Source of the DNA: Candidatus Saccharimonadota bacterium
GTDB taxonomy: Bacteria > Patescibacteriota > Saccharimonadia > Saccharimonadales > Saccharimonadaceae
Assembly (NCBI GenBank): GCA_030445245.1
Contig: JAUCSD010000001.1
Coordinates: 124,001-188,000 of the forward strand
Reading direction: 5' to 3'
DNA length: 64,000 nucleotides
The notes below the pieces were generated by a model. It had not been told where the DNA came from. It did no database searches and saw only the letters and a list, made by a program, of their open reading frames with translations. Shown one piece after another: positions 22,136 to 29,452 of this stretch; position 1 is the stretch's first letter, and every line of letters starts with the position of its first letter. Made by a program: the position numbers and the translations under genes.

Positions 22136-24265
22136 TTAATTTTGATTCCTCGGCGGTATAGGAACTCCATCGGTACGTGTACGCCTGTATTCTGCCGGGT
22201 TTTGTTCGATGCTCGTGAGTGGTACGTTGGTGTGTTCGGGTGATAGATAAGTCGGTTGAACTGGGGGCTGTGGTGTGGGTACTATTGCTGGCGTGGGGGG
22301 TGCAACGGGTTGTTGTTGGATCACGCTGCCATTCATAGACTGGAGCTGCTGGACTACGGTCTCGACGGGAGAGTTTGTATAGGCAATCTCACTCGTGTCA
22401 ATCGGAGGTTCTGGTGCGACGGCCATAACAGACTCAGGGCTAGGTATTGTTGGTGCAATCGCAAGCTCTTCAATAGCAGTTCCCGCGTATAGCGGTGTAA
22501 CGGCTGGCGTAGGGTCTGCCTCATGCTCTTCTTCTATACTCGCTGCTTCAATGAGACGAGTAGCCTCTTCATGGTCGATGCGTGGTAGTTCAACATTAAA
22601 CGTGCTGCCCTGTTTGTACTCACTTTCAACCCAGATCCGTCCATTCATAGCTTCGGTAAGGCGACGGCAGAGGTAAAGGCCTAGCCCGGTACCACCGATT
22701 TCACGAGTATCGCTGTTATCAACACGGTAGAATTTTTGAAACAAGTGTCCCTGATCTTCGCGTGGGATACCGATGCCGCTGTCGGCGACACTGATCGTGA
22801 CGTGCTCGGCGTCACCACTCACGTCAATCGTGACATCACCCTTCGGTGTATATTTGATAGCGTTTTCGATTAAATTGGCGATTACTTCACGGAGATGGTC
22901 ATTATCAACATTGACATAGAAAACGGGATTGAGTCGACGTTCTCCTGCTTTGTCGTCATCATCGTCTGGTAAGGGCTTGAATAGGAAATGCAGGCCCTTC
23001 TCTTCAGCCTTTGGTCGAAGCCCCTGGGCTACGTCATGGGTGAATGCAACGACATCTGTAACTTTTGGATCATTGATAAGCCTGCCGTCATCGGCTTTAC
23101 TGACATCAAGAAGATCCTGGAATAAGTGTCCAAGGTGCTGGACTGACTCGTGAGCTTTAAGTACGTAGCTACGGGCCTTCTCATCGATGTTGGCTGTAGC
23201 TGGATTGAGGGTCAGGCCTAGATAGCCCTCGATAGCCGCAACTGGCGTACGCATTTCGTGGGCTGCAGTACTAATAAATTCGGCTTGTTGACGCTCCTCC
23301 CCTTTTTCTTTGGTGATATCGCGAAATACCACAATGACACCTGACCCAAGTTGTCCTACGGGTGATACGATAACTGATACGAGAATTTTTTTTCCTGAAT
23401 TTGTTACAAGACTCAAGTCGTTAACGGTAACCTCTTTATTCGTGGCCAGTCCGAGGGCGATGGGATCATTAGCTGGGGTCAATTCGTTACTTGATTTATC
23501 GATAAGCTTTAAGACTGATTTGTAATCGAGTGAGATAGCGTCTTGTTTGCCCCAGCCGATAATTTGTTGAGCGGCCGGGTTGATAAGCTGAATGACACCC
23601 TGGCTGTTGAGTGATATAACACCATCGGCGATGGCATTAATTAAAACTTCGGATTTGCCAGAAACCTGGCTCAACTCTGAGGCTAGCTCATTGTACGCTT
23701 TGTTGGAGGTGGTATCAGTCTTGGCTTTGGTGTGCCATATAAGGTAGCTGACTGCTAGTGGCAATATGCCAGTTAGGATGATAGTTAAGACAGCCTCTCT
23801 GGTTAGAGACCCTCCAGTATATTCGAGAATCATATATGAAACTATCGCGAGGAGTAGCGGCAATAATCCGTAGAGTCCAAATATTCCTGCAAATACTGAA
23901 ACGATCATCCAAAGCGCAATAAACGGCGAGGAGATGCCGCCCGTACTTAAAATAAGCGTGGCCGAGGTGGCGCATAGGATGACGAAGGCTGTAAGGGATC
24001 CCCGGAGTAGAAACTTTTTAGGTGCCCAAAAATATGATACAAGACCGGCGACGAAGGCCAATCCAGCCGTAATAGCTGATATATTACTGACGAGAAATGC
24101 CGATTCGGTGTGTCCGGTGTTAGCAAAATATGCCCAAAAATAAAGACCTAATATAGTGAGGGCGACAAGCATCACAGCCTCGCAAATTCGGCGATGCCAA
24201 AAACGTGTGAGCGTCAGTGGTTTGATAGTGTGCCCCCTATTTAATTCGGTATAATACTTAAGCAT
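22136..24265 (-). CDS. Membrane PAS histidine kinase
   Basis: About 709 aa from ATG 24265. Several membrane helices in the first 200 residues, a PAS domain (VLINAIADGVISLNSQGVIQ onwards), HisKA with phospho-acceptor in AAHEMRTPVAAIEGYL, and HATPase_c with N box NLIENAIKYTPKG, G1 DSGIGIPRED and G2 GGTGLGLYLC. The last about 130 residues are Pro/Gln/Glu-rich, like the tail of the partner response regulator. Start is uncertain: no Shine-Dalgarno, and a -10-like CATAAT overlaps the region, so a leaderless or more internal start is possible. Confidence 0.85.
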   Translation of the reverse strand: MLKYYTELNRGHTIKPLTLTRFWHRRICEAVMLVALTILGLYFWAYFANTGHTESAFLVSNISAITAGLAFVAGLVSYFWAPKKFLLRGSLTAFVILCATSATLILSTGGISSPFIALWMIVSVFAGIFGLYGLLPLLLAIVSYMILEYTGGSLTREAVLTIILTGILPLAVSYLIWHTKAKTDTTSNKAYNELASELSQVSGKSEVLINAIADGVISLNSQGVIQLINPAAQQIIGWGKQDAISLDYKSVLKLIDKSSNELTPANDPIALGLATNKEVTVNDLSLVTNSGKKILVSVIVSPVGQLGSGVIVVFRDITKEKGEERQQAEFISTAAHEMRTPVAAIEGYLGLTLNPATANIDEKARSYVLKAHESVQHLGHLFQDLLDVSKADDGRLINDPKVTDVVAFTHDVAQGLRPKAEEKGLHFLFKPLPDDDDDKAGERRLNPVFYVNVDNDHLREVIANLIENAIKYTPKGDVTIDVSGDAEHVTISVADSGIGIPREDQGHLFQKFYRVDNSDTREIGGTGLGLYLCRRLTEAMNGRIWVESEYKQGSTFNVELPRIDHEEATRLIEAASIEEEHEADPTPAVTPLYAGTAIEELAIAPTIPSPESVMAVAPEPPIDTSEIAYTNSPVETVVQQLQSMNGSVIQQQPVAPPTPAIVPTPQPPVQPTYLSPEHTNVPLTSIEQNPAEYRRTRTDGVPIPPRNQN

Positions 24266-24424
24266 TATTATGCCGAAGTTTGAACAAGTATGCAAGTTTT
24301 AATAGAAGCGGCAGCTACTCTAGTATATGTCAGTTATGTATATGATTTTTTTGTGTTTTTAGCAATCTTACTAGGTGGACAGAAAGGTGTTTTTTTGATA
24401 CAGTTACGAGGGTAAAATTACAAT

Positions 24425-24499
24425 GGTCTCATCGTCTAACGGTTAGGACACCAGGTTCTCATCCTGGCAATCCGGGTTCGATTCCCGGTGAGATCACCA
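24425..24499 (+). tRNA. tRNA-Glu (CTC)
   Basis: Full cloverleaf with encoded CCA. Acceptor GGTCTCA/TGAGATC (one G-T pair), anticodon stem CAGG/CCTG with loop TTCTCAT giving anticodon CTC, and T-arm CCGGG-TTCGATT-CCCGG. Sits at the edge of the Ubl island and may have been its insertion point. Confidence 0.93.
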
Positions 24500-24520
24500 T
24501 AGGATCATTTTCTGCTTTCA

Positions 24521-24676
24521 GTAATTGGAACACCAAAAACACCCCTGTAAAAAGGGGTGTTTTTGGTGTTCCAGGAAATATCGTATCTTAGCTAGAATTT
24601 TAGTAATATCGGTTGGCTTCTCGCCCTCTTTTTTGGCTTTGAGTGTGACGTCCTTTCCGTTATCGGTACGGATGCC
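24521..24676 (-). pseudogene. Possible 3' remnant of a gene
   Basis: A minus-strand frame open for 52 codons between two stop codons reads GIRTDNGKDVTLKAKKEG and on through ITKILAKIRYFLEHQ, which looks like real protein, but it has no start codon and its end runs through the tRNA terminator. May be the decayed tail of a gene disrupted when the island inserted near tRNA-Glu. No family recognised. Confidence 0.3.
24527..24572. terminator. 19-bp perfect hairpin after tRNA-Glu
   Basis: 24527-24545 pairs perfectly with 24554-24572 (GGAACACC...GGTGTTCC), loop 8 nt. Runs of A and T inside the stem allow function in both directions. Confidence 0.7.
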
Positions 24677-24698
24677 TCATAGATATTGTGTATAAAAA

Positions 24699-24726
24699 TA
24701 AGACCCTAGCAAACGCTAGGGTCTTA
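24699..24726 (-). terminator. Bidirectional terminator at the left edge of the Ubl island
   Basis: TAAGACCCTAGC (24699-24710) pairs with GCTAGGGTCTTA (24715-24726), loop AAAC, flanked by A-runs and T-runs on both sides. Confidence 0.75.
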
Positions 24727-24749
24727 AAAATAATGTCATAGAGGGGCAT

Positions 24750-24784
24750 GCCCGGCGTTCCGCTTGAAGCGCGGAACGCCGGGC
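24750..24784 (-). terminator. GC-rich hairpin after the E1 gene
   Basis: GCCCGGCGTTCCGC (24750-24763) pairs perfectly with GCGGAACGCCGGGC (24771-24784), loop 7 nt, 22 nt after the E1 stop. A second T-flanked hairpin follows at 24699-24726. Confidence 0.7.
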
Positions 24785-24806
24785 TGGTTTCTGCCCTTCC
24801 CTGTAC

Positions 24807-25520
24807 TCAGTTCTTGTCTTCGAGGACGATGGTCTGGAAGAACGGGACGGCCCCGAACATCTGATCCGTCTGAACCGGGACCTTCTCGCCACGACTCCAG
24901 GCGGCCAGGTAGGCCGCCATGTGAGCGCCGAGCGCGACCGCCGGGAAGACGATCGTGCGCGTCGTGCACTGAAGCGGCGCAGCCTTGTCGTCGTCGCGGA
25001 GCTGGTGCTCCTCGTACCAGTCGATGTGCGTCGGGTTGTACGGCTCGAACGACAGGAGGGTCATGAACTGGCTGCCGATGCGGCCGTCCAGGTAGAGCGG
25101 GACGTTCTCGTTCATCACGAGATGCTCCCAGATCTCCTGGCGCGCCTTCATGCTGTCGACGCCGCTGATGACGAGTCCCTTGAGGGGGACCTGTCCGGTG
25201 TAGTGCTCCTGGTGGATCTCGACGCTCTTGGCGCCGAACTCCAGCAGGTACTCACGCACCCGCTCCACCTTCGGCCGCAGGAGGTCCTGGGGCCGGAAGA
25301 TGAGGTTGGTGGTGACGTTGCGCGGCTCGATGAGGTCCTTGTCGAACAGGATGAACTTGGTGAAGCCCATCGTCGCCAGCGTCGGTAGGATGGAGGCACC
25401 GATGCCTCCACAGCCGATGATGGTGACGGTCTCGCTGACCTTGGCCGGATCGAAGATGCCGGTCTGGTCGGAGAAGTCCGCTTCGAACTCGAATCCCTCG
25501 GGAAGGGTCGATGTGGGCAT
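24807..25520 (-). CDS. ThiF/E1-like ubiquitin-activating enzyme
   Basis: 237 aa, AAAGG before ATG. Rossmann nucleotide motif GCGGIG (36-41), DKDLIEPRN (60-68; Asp at strand end and the ThiF/E1 'E-x-x-N' type motif), Lys84 in RPKVER, and GVDSMKAR with D122 form the adenylation site. C185 in LQCTTRTIVFPAVALGAH sits where E1 enzymes carry the cysteine that takes the Ubl thioester. E1 enzymes adenylate the C-terminal glycine of a ubiquitin-like protein. It follows the JAMM peptidase gene by 30 nt, and a Ubl and an E2-like gene lie upstream, so an E1 role is more likely than ThiF/MoeB cofactor synthesis: no thiamine or molybdopterin genes are near. Confidence 0.85.
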   Translation of the reverse strand: MPTSTLPEGFEFEADFSDQTGIFDPAKVSETVTIIGCGGIGASILPTLATMGFTKFILFDKDLIEPRNVTTNLIFRPQDLLRPKVERVREYLLEFGAKSVEIHQEHYTGQVPLKGLVISGVDSMKARQEIWEHLVMNENVPLYLDGRIGSQFMTLLSFEPYNPTHIDWYEEHQLRDDDKAAPLQCTTRTIVFPAVALGAHMAAYLAAWSRGEKVPVQTDQMFGAVPFFQTIVLEDKN

Positions 25521-25550
25521 GGCTGTGCCTTTCTGTGCGAAGGTGGCGTG

Positions 25551-26165
25551 CTACTTGGCGGTGGTACCGCTGATGACGACTTCGCCGCGTGGGCGCTTGC
25601 CGCCTCTGATGGTCTTGACCAGCCTTTCGACGTCCTCGCGGGCGCGTGCTTCCAGGCCGGCGTCCACCTCGCGGTAGAGCTGGATCTGCATCTCGACGCC
25701 GAAGCGCTCGGGACGGAACCTGTCGAACCGCGCGTGAAGATCACCGTCCCGGTTGGTAACCAGGCTGATGAACCACTCGCCGCCGGCGTTGCCGAAGTTC
25801 TCGATGTTGGTCATGTCGGTCGGACTGAAGTACGCGTCGCTGGGGTGGCTGTGCCACTGGAGCCTGAGCTCTGCGTCGCGCCCGCACTCGACGGCATGGT
25901 CGAGTGCGAGGGCGTAAGCCGAGCCGTTGACGTGCGCCGATCCGGCCGTAACGGTCTGCTGGGTGATGAACACGTCCTGCGCCGAAGCGACGAAGAACAC
26001 GTCCGAGCCGACCCTTCCGATGTAGCCGAACCCGTTGATCTCGGTGGTCACGGGCGTGTTGACGTACGTGGCGATCATGTCGAGCGCGCCCTGCGATAGC
26101 AGGAGCTTCGGCCTGATCAGACCGGGGGCATCCGGGGGACTTGCGAGCGTATGCAGAAGCTGCAT
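25551..26165 (-). CDS. JAB/JAMM metallopeptidase (deubiquitinase-like)
   Basis: 204 aa, GAGGAGGAG before ATG. The JAMM zinc site is readable: Glu42 in TEINGFG, then WHSHP with H105 and H107, and SPTD with S114 and D117. The H-to-S spacing is one residue shorter than the textbook HxHx7Sx2D. Family members cleave after the C-terminal glycine of ubiquitin-like proteins, either maturing the precursor or removing the modifier. First gene of a two-gene unit with E1; own promoter. Ends with a charged helix. Confidence 0.85.
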   Translation of the reverse strand: MQLLHTLASPPDAPGLIRPKLLLSQGALDMIATYVNTPVTTEINGFGYIGRVGSDVFFVASAQDVFITQQTVTAGSAHVNGSAYALALDHAVECGRDAELRLQWHSHPSDAYFSPTDMTNIENFGNAGGEWFISLVTNRDGDLHARFDRFRPERFGVEMQIQLYREVDAGLEARAREDVERLVKTIRGGKRPRGEVVISGTTAK

Positions 26166-26234
26166 GGCTCCTCCTCGTGTATGAGTGATGGGAAGGTTCT
26201 GTACCCCTTGAAAAACAGGGGGAAACCGTCGATT

Positions 26235-26263
26235 ATTATATCATAAAATAAAAAATAAAGCAA
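26235..26263 (-). promoter_or_regulatory. Promoter of the JAMM-E1 unit
   Basis: Minus strand TTGCTT (26258-26263), 17 bp, TATAAT (26235-26240). The leader forms a CCCCTTG/CAGGGG hairpin. Confidence 0.7.
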
Positions 26264-26264
26264 T

Positions 26265-26396
26265 TTAAATAGGCCGGAGTAAATCCGGCCTGCCCCGTAG
26301 GGCCTTTGTGATGTGTGGCGCCCCGGGCGCCGCTGCGAAGCCTAATAATAGCTTCTTGACATCGGCCAAATGGTGCCGGAGACGGGGTTGGGACAT
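26265..26396 (-). CDS. Candidate 43-aa ORF inside the Ubl island
   Basis: ATG 26396 has GGAGG 8 nt upstream. The product begins MSQPRLRHHLADVKKLLLGF and ends RGRPDLLRPI: basic, with a hydrophobic helix in the middle. The GGCCGGA/TCCGGCC hairpin (26271-26289) lies within its last codons, so this may instead be the trailer of the Ubl mRNA. It would be cotranscribed with the Ubl gene 92 nt upstream. Confidence 0.4.
   Translation of the reverse strand: MSQPRLRHHLADVKKLLLGFAAAPGAPHITKALRGRPDLLRPI
26271..26289 (-). terminator. Hairpin ending the Ubl transcript
   Basis: GGCCGGA pairs with TCCGGCC across a 5-nt loop; on the minus strand it runs into an AT-rich stretch (TATTTAAATTGC...). It overlaps the end of the candidate 43-aa frame. 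Confidence 0.5.
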
Positions 26397-26488
26397 ATTA
26401 ATGTCCTCCACCTGCTCAACGGACGTACCATTGACGTTTGTCAGTGCAGCGGCGCCACAGGGGCCACAGAGGAGCTACCGCGCGAGCG

Positions 26489-26722
26489 TCAGCCGTTGCG
26501 GACGGCGGGCCCGGCGGTCACCCGACGGGTGTCCGGCGTGACCGGGTCGCTCAGCTTCGCCGGCTTGGAGTCGACGACGGGGGTGAGGTACTCGACCATC
26601 GCCACCGGGTTCTCCAGGCCGAGGTGCTTGGCGGCCTCGACGAGCACGTCCTTGACGGTGTAGCCGTCCTTGACGTCGACGTCGAGCGAACCGGCGTTGC
26701 CGGCGATCGTGACCTTTGCCAT
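26489..26722 (-). CDS. Ubiquitin-like (beta-grasp) protein
   Basis: 77 aa from ATG 26722, with GGAGG 8 nt upstream; an in-frame extension overlaps the promoter and is rejected. Sequence order fits a beta-grasp fold: strand KVTIAGN, strand SLDVDVKDG, helix TVKDVLVEAAKHLGL, strands AMVEYLTPVV and KPAKLSDPVT. It ends GPAVRNG, so the mature C-terminus may be a single glycine rather than Gly-Gly. With E1, JAMM and E2-like genes beside it, it is the probable modifier. MoaD/ThiS-type sulfur carrier is the alternative, but those end in GG and no sulfur-pathway genes are near. Confidence 0.75.
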   Translation of the reverse strand: MAKVTIAGNAGSLDVDVKDGYTVKDVLVEAAKHLGLENPVAMVEYLTPVVDSKPAKLSDPVTPDTRRVTAGPAVRNG

Positions 26723-26807
26723 GACTCTGTCCTCCAGGGGATGTTTGGTCCGGCCTTGTTGCCGATACCCAATTAAAAACAACACACTCCCCTCGTGTGC
26801 TTGATCT

Positions 26808-26836
26808 AATATACTCCCCGTGTGGTTACATGTCAA
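26808..26836 (-). promoter_or_regulatory. Promoter of the Ubl gene
   Basis: Minus strand TTGACA (26831-26836), 17 bp, TATATT (26808-26813). Just downstream the leader carries CACAC/GTGTG with a 7-nt loop followed by TTGTTTTT, which looks like an intrinsic terminator inside the leader. Confidence 0.75.
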
Positions 26837-26879
26837 GGCACTTTATTGACTTTTTTAAAAATAAATTCGTTGCAGTGTG

Positions 26880-26916
26880 ACCCACGGTCCGCAGCATAGC
26901 GCTGCGGACCGTGGGT
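26880..26916 (-). terminator. 16-bp hairpin after the E2-like gene
   Basis: ACCCACGGTCCGCAGC (26880-26895) pairs perfectly with 26901-26916, loop 5 nt; T-rich sequence follows some 20-30 nt later on the minus strand. Confidence 0.7.
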
Positions 26917-26930
26917 TGTCACTGTGTCAG

Positions 26931-28388
26931 TCATACCAGATTGAAGTTCAGAAGCCCCGCCAGTCGACGCCGACGACGCGGGCGAACCGCCTCGACAGGA
27001 GGCGTCCACGTCGCGTCCATCGGAATCCTCTCGTAGTCGTACGAGATGCTGTACTGGTCCCCGCTGTTGATGCTGTTGAGCGAGTTGATGGCCATGTGCA
27101 CGAACTCGCCGAACTCCCCCTTGTGGAAGAGCTGGCGCAGTGCCTCGGCTCGGTTGCCGAAGCAGAACCAGTTGTACTGGGCGCTCCCGTAGGTTCTGCC
27201 CGGGTGGTAGTAGTAGCTTTGACCTCGCATCGGTGCCCGCGTCCGGTTGACGCGGATGACCGCTGCGGATGAGTCGTAGCTGTCGTACTCCACGAACATG
27301 AGCTCGTAGTCGCCCAGGTCGTAGCGCTCGCCGTCGTAGACGGTGGACGTACGCACGTGGATGGTCGGAACCTGCTTACCGTGGATGGTCGTGAACTGGA
27401 TGCCCATAACCCCTGTGAGCGACGTGATGTAGCGAAGCTGCTCGCGAGCAGCTTCCTCGTCGAACTCCTTTTGGCCGACGATCCGCTCCATCTCGGTGAG
27501 CTCGGAGCGCAGCCGTGTTAGCCTGAGGCTGCAGGAACGGATGGAATCCGCCTGCTCCTTTGCGTATCGGCTGTACTCGTTGATGCACGACTCTTGGGAC
27601 CGGATTGCCGCAAGGGTGTGCCGGTTGACCGAGATCTCGATGGTGCGAGCCAGCATCTTCTCCAGGCCGGAGGTGATGCCGGACCACGTCGGGTCGGTAG
27701 GCTGGGCGTCGGCATCGAACATTCTCTTAGCGACCCCGGTGGTGACGATCTGCTCGGCGACGGTGTCGATGAGCTCGGGTAGCCGGCCTTCTGTGAGCAA
27801 GCCGCGGATGCGATCCAGACCGTAAAAGGAGACTGTCCCGTAGGTGACGCCGTCACGGAACTCCGCGTTGGTGAAGCCGCGGCTCCACCTAGTGCTGGAA
27901 GGGTCGTCGGTCTGTGTGACCGGCAGCGTCTCGTGGTCCTTGGAGGGCAGGCCGACTAGCAGGTAGACCTCGAAGTCACCGACATAAGTCGGCTCCTCCT
28001 CGTCCTCCACCTCCGGCTTGAACAGACGGAGGTGAATGACCAGGCGGCCGCCGCTGTCGGCACGAATGCCGATAACGGACGGGTGCTCCATGAGCCCAAT
28101 GAGACCTTCGTCGAAGCGCGACAGATCGTCGAGCGACACGATGGTCTCATTGAGCTCGGTGAGTCGCTTGCGGGCGGCCGTGATGGTCGCTCGGTACGAA
28201 CGGGCGTTTTGGGCGCTCCGCCGCTTCTGGTACTCGAGCTCTTCGACATTGTCGCGAACTTGTCGCAGTCGGCTTTCCAGCCGAATCTGCGAGCCGTTTC
28301 GGACGAAATCGACGAACCCCTGCACGAGGTTAGCGGGCGTTCCGTGCCATGTAGGCATGGGCAGTGATTTCAACTCCGGCATCTCCAC
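26931..28388 (-). CDS. Coiled-coil protein with tandem E2-like domains
   Basis: 485 aa, AAGGAGTGGAG before ATG. It looks like an internal duplication. Each half has a coiled coil (about 35-85 and 250-315) followed by a beta-rich domain: first half VIGIRADSGG, VIHLR, YVGDFEVYLLV (about 105-145); second half VMGIQFTTIHG, TIHVR, DLGDYELMFVEY (about 327-369). The second half then has YYYHPGR (H395-P396) and NWFCFGN with C409, reminiscent of the HP...C(L/F)GN active-site region of E2 enzymes in prokaryotic Ubl operons. The first half has VSFYG with Ser187 where the Cys would be. Inference: one active and one inactive E2-like domain. Ends in a basic patch PRRRRR. Confidence 0.65.
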   Translation of the reverse strand: MEMPELKSLPMPTWHGTPANLVQGFVDFVRNGSQIRLESRLRQVRDNVEELEYQKRRSAQNARSYRATITAARKRLTELNETIVSLDDLSRFDEGLIGLMEHPSVIGIRADSGGRLVIHLRLFKPEVEDEEEPTYVGDFEVYLLVGLPSKDHETLPVTQTDDPSSTRWSRGFTNAEFRDGVTYGTVSFYGLDRIRGLLTEGRLPELIDTVAEQIVTTGVAKRMFDADAQPTDPTWSGITSGLEKMLARTIEISVNRHTLAAIRSQESCINEYSRYAKEQADSIRSCSLRLTRLRSELTEMERIVGQKEFDEEAAREQLRYITSLTGVMGIQFTTIHGKQVPTIHVRTSTVYDGERYDLGDYELMFVEYDSYDSSAAVIRVNRTRAPMRGQSYYYHPGRTYGSAQYNWFCFGNRAEALRQLFHKGEFGEFVHMAINSLNSINSGDQYSISYDYERIPMDATWTPPVEAVRPRRRRRLAGLLNFNLV

Positions 28389-28456
28389 TCCTTCGGGTAG
28401 ATGACATATGCCAGTGACAAACTTCCCGTCTTTAGGGCGGGAGAGTCATGACGAAT

Positions 28457-28485
28457 ATATTACCATATTTAGGCAAAAATTACAA
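28457..28485 (-). promoter_or_regulatory. Promoter of the E2-like gene
   Basis: Minus strand TTGTAA (28480-28485), 17 bp, TAATAT (28457-28462). A CCCG/CGGG hairpin lies in the leader near 28423-28441. Confidence 0.6.
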
Positions 28486-28518
28486 CTCGTACCTGGAGGT
28501 GGCGAGTCAAAAAGTCGT

Positions 28519-28815
28519 TTAAGGCCAAAGTATGCCGGCTATAACCAAGACTTCCATGATGAGCCATAATATCCCGGTGAGTATGAGCGGCTTGTTGTGG
28601 TTATATAGGCCGTACACGAGCCACATAAGCGAAGCTACGGCATAGAGCACCCAGGTAAGGACGGATATGTAACCTTCGCCGGGGTGGCTGTAAATATCTA
28701 TGATTTGCGGAATCGTCATTAGCGGTTCAAAGATAGCAACAATAAGCATCGCCTGTTCGAGCGGTTTACTTTTTTGTTTGATCCACTTAAGTCGATGGTG
28801 ACTTTTACTAGGCAT
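28519..28815 (-). CDS. SemiSWEET/PQ-loop-like small membrane protein
   Basis: 98 aa, three membrane helices after a basic N-terminus. PLMTIPQIIDIY followed by SVLTWVLYAVASLMWLVYGLY matches the PQ-loop repeat of SemiSWEET sugar transporters (P-Q in helix 1, 'S..tW.l......W..YG' in helix 2). A paralogue lies at 49577-49939. A sugar or small-metabolite carrier acting as a dimer is likely; substrate unknown. Confidence 0.7.
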   Translation of the reverse strand: MPSKSHHRLKWIKQKSKPLEQAMLIVAIFEPLMTIPQIIDIYSHPGEGYISVLTWVLYAVASLMWLVYGLYNHNKPLILTGILWLIMEVLVIAGILWP

Positions 28816-28856
28816 TACTTTATCTTATCAAATCTAACAGGCAGGAACTAAATTAC

Positions 28857-28885
28857 TTGAATAAATATTAAGATTATGATATGGT
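28857..28885 (+). promoter_or_regulatory. Promoter of the four-helix membrane protein gene
   Basis: TTGAAT (28857-28862), 17 bp, TATGGT (28880-28885). It overlaps the ATG at 28876, which argues that translation starts further down. Confidence 0.55.
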
Positions 28886-28956
28886 ATTATTTATTGGATG
28901 TGGAAGTAGCTGCCGCAATTGTGGCGCACCCACTCCGACGACCCGAGGGAGTACTT

Positions 28957-29436
28957 GTGAATTGGGTTTTGAGACGGTACGGTCTCCAGACGACCGCGCT
29001 GCTCAGGGAGCGGCTTGGCTACTGGGGAGTACTGGTCTTCCTGCCACTGTACGGTGTTCTGGGTGGCAATCTGCTGTGGAGAGTGGTCTATAAGGCCATA
29101 TACGACTTTCTAAATGGTTGTGTCGACGAGCGTGCCAACTTGGCATGGCTCGACGAGCAGCCGTACAAGCCGTCTCAGCAGTATCTGGGCTGCGTGCATG
29201 GTCCGATGATCACGGCGACGGTCATGGCGTGGGTGGCGACGGCTGCGTTCGCGCTGTTCGTGCTGGTGGTCCTGACGTTCATCACCAACGCATTCATCGA
29301 AGAAAGGTGCGAGAAGGTCACGATCGTGGGAGTCAGGCCCTGGAGACCTGTCATCCGTCGCATCTACCGCGTCTGCGGCTGGAGCGCGCTTGTGTTGGCC
29401 ATCATCACCCTGATCGTGATGGCGCCTTCCAGCTAG
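28957..29436 (+). CDS. GC-rich membrane protein, unknown
   Basis: 159 aa from GTG 28957, preferred because GAGGGAG lies 6 nt upstream and the promoter covers the in-frame ATG at 28876; TTG 28894 or GTG 28900 are alternatives. Membrane segments near YWGVLVFLPLYGVLGG, MITATVMAWVATAAFALFVLVVLTFI and WSALVLAIITLIVMA; the loops have a Cys each (NGCVDERAN, YLGCVHG, EERCEKV, RVCGWS). No family recognised. GC-rich, with its own promoter and terminator, next to the Ubl island but on the other strand. Confidence 0.7.
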   Translation: MNWVLRRYGLQTTALLRERLGYWGVLVFLPLYGVLGGNLLWRVVYKAIYDFLNGCVDERANLAWLDEQPYKPSQQYLGCVHGPMITATVMAWVATAAFALFVLVVLTFITNAFIEERCEKVTIVGVRPWRPVIRRIYRVCGWSALVLAIITLIVMAPSS

Positions 29437-29452
29437 CAACACCCCTCGGATG

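Noticed and set aside
24764-28404. Long plus-strand frames opposite the E1, JAMM, Ubl and E2-like genes
   Set aside because: They are antisense shadows of GC-rich genes: no Shine-Dalgarno, low-complexity Arg/Pro/Ser products, while the minus-strand frames have clear motifs.
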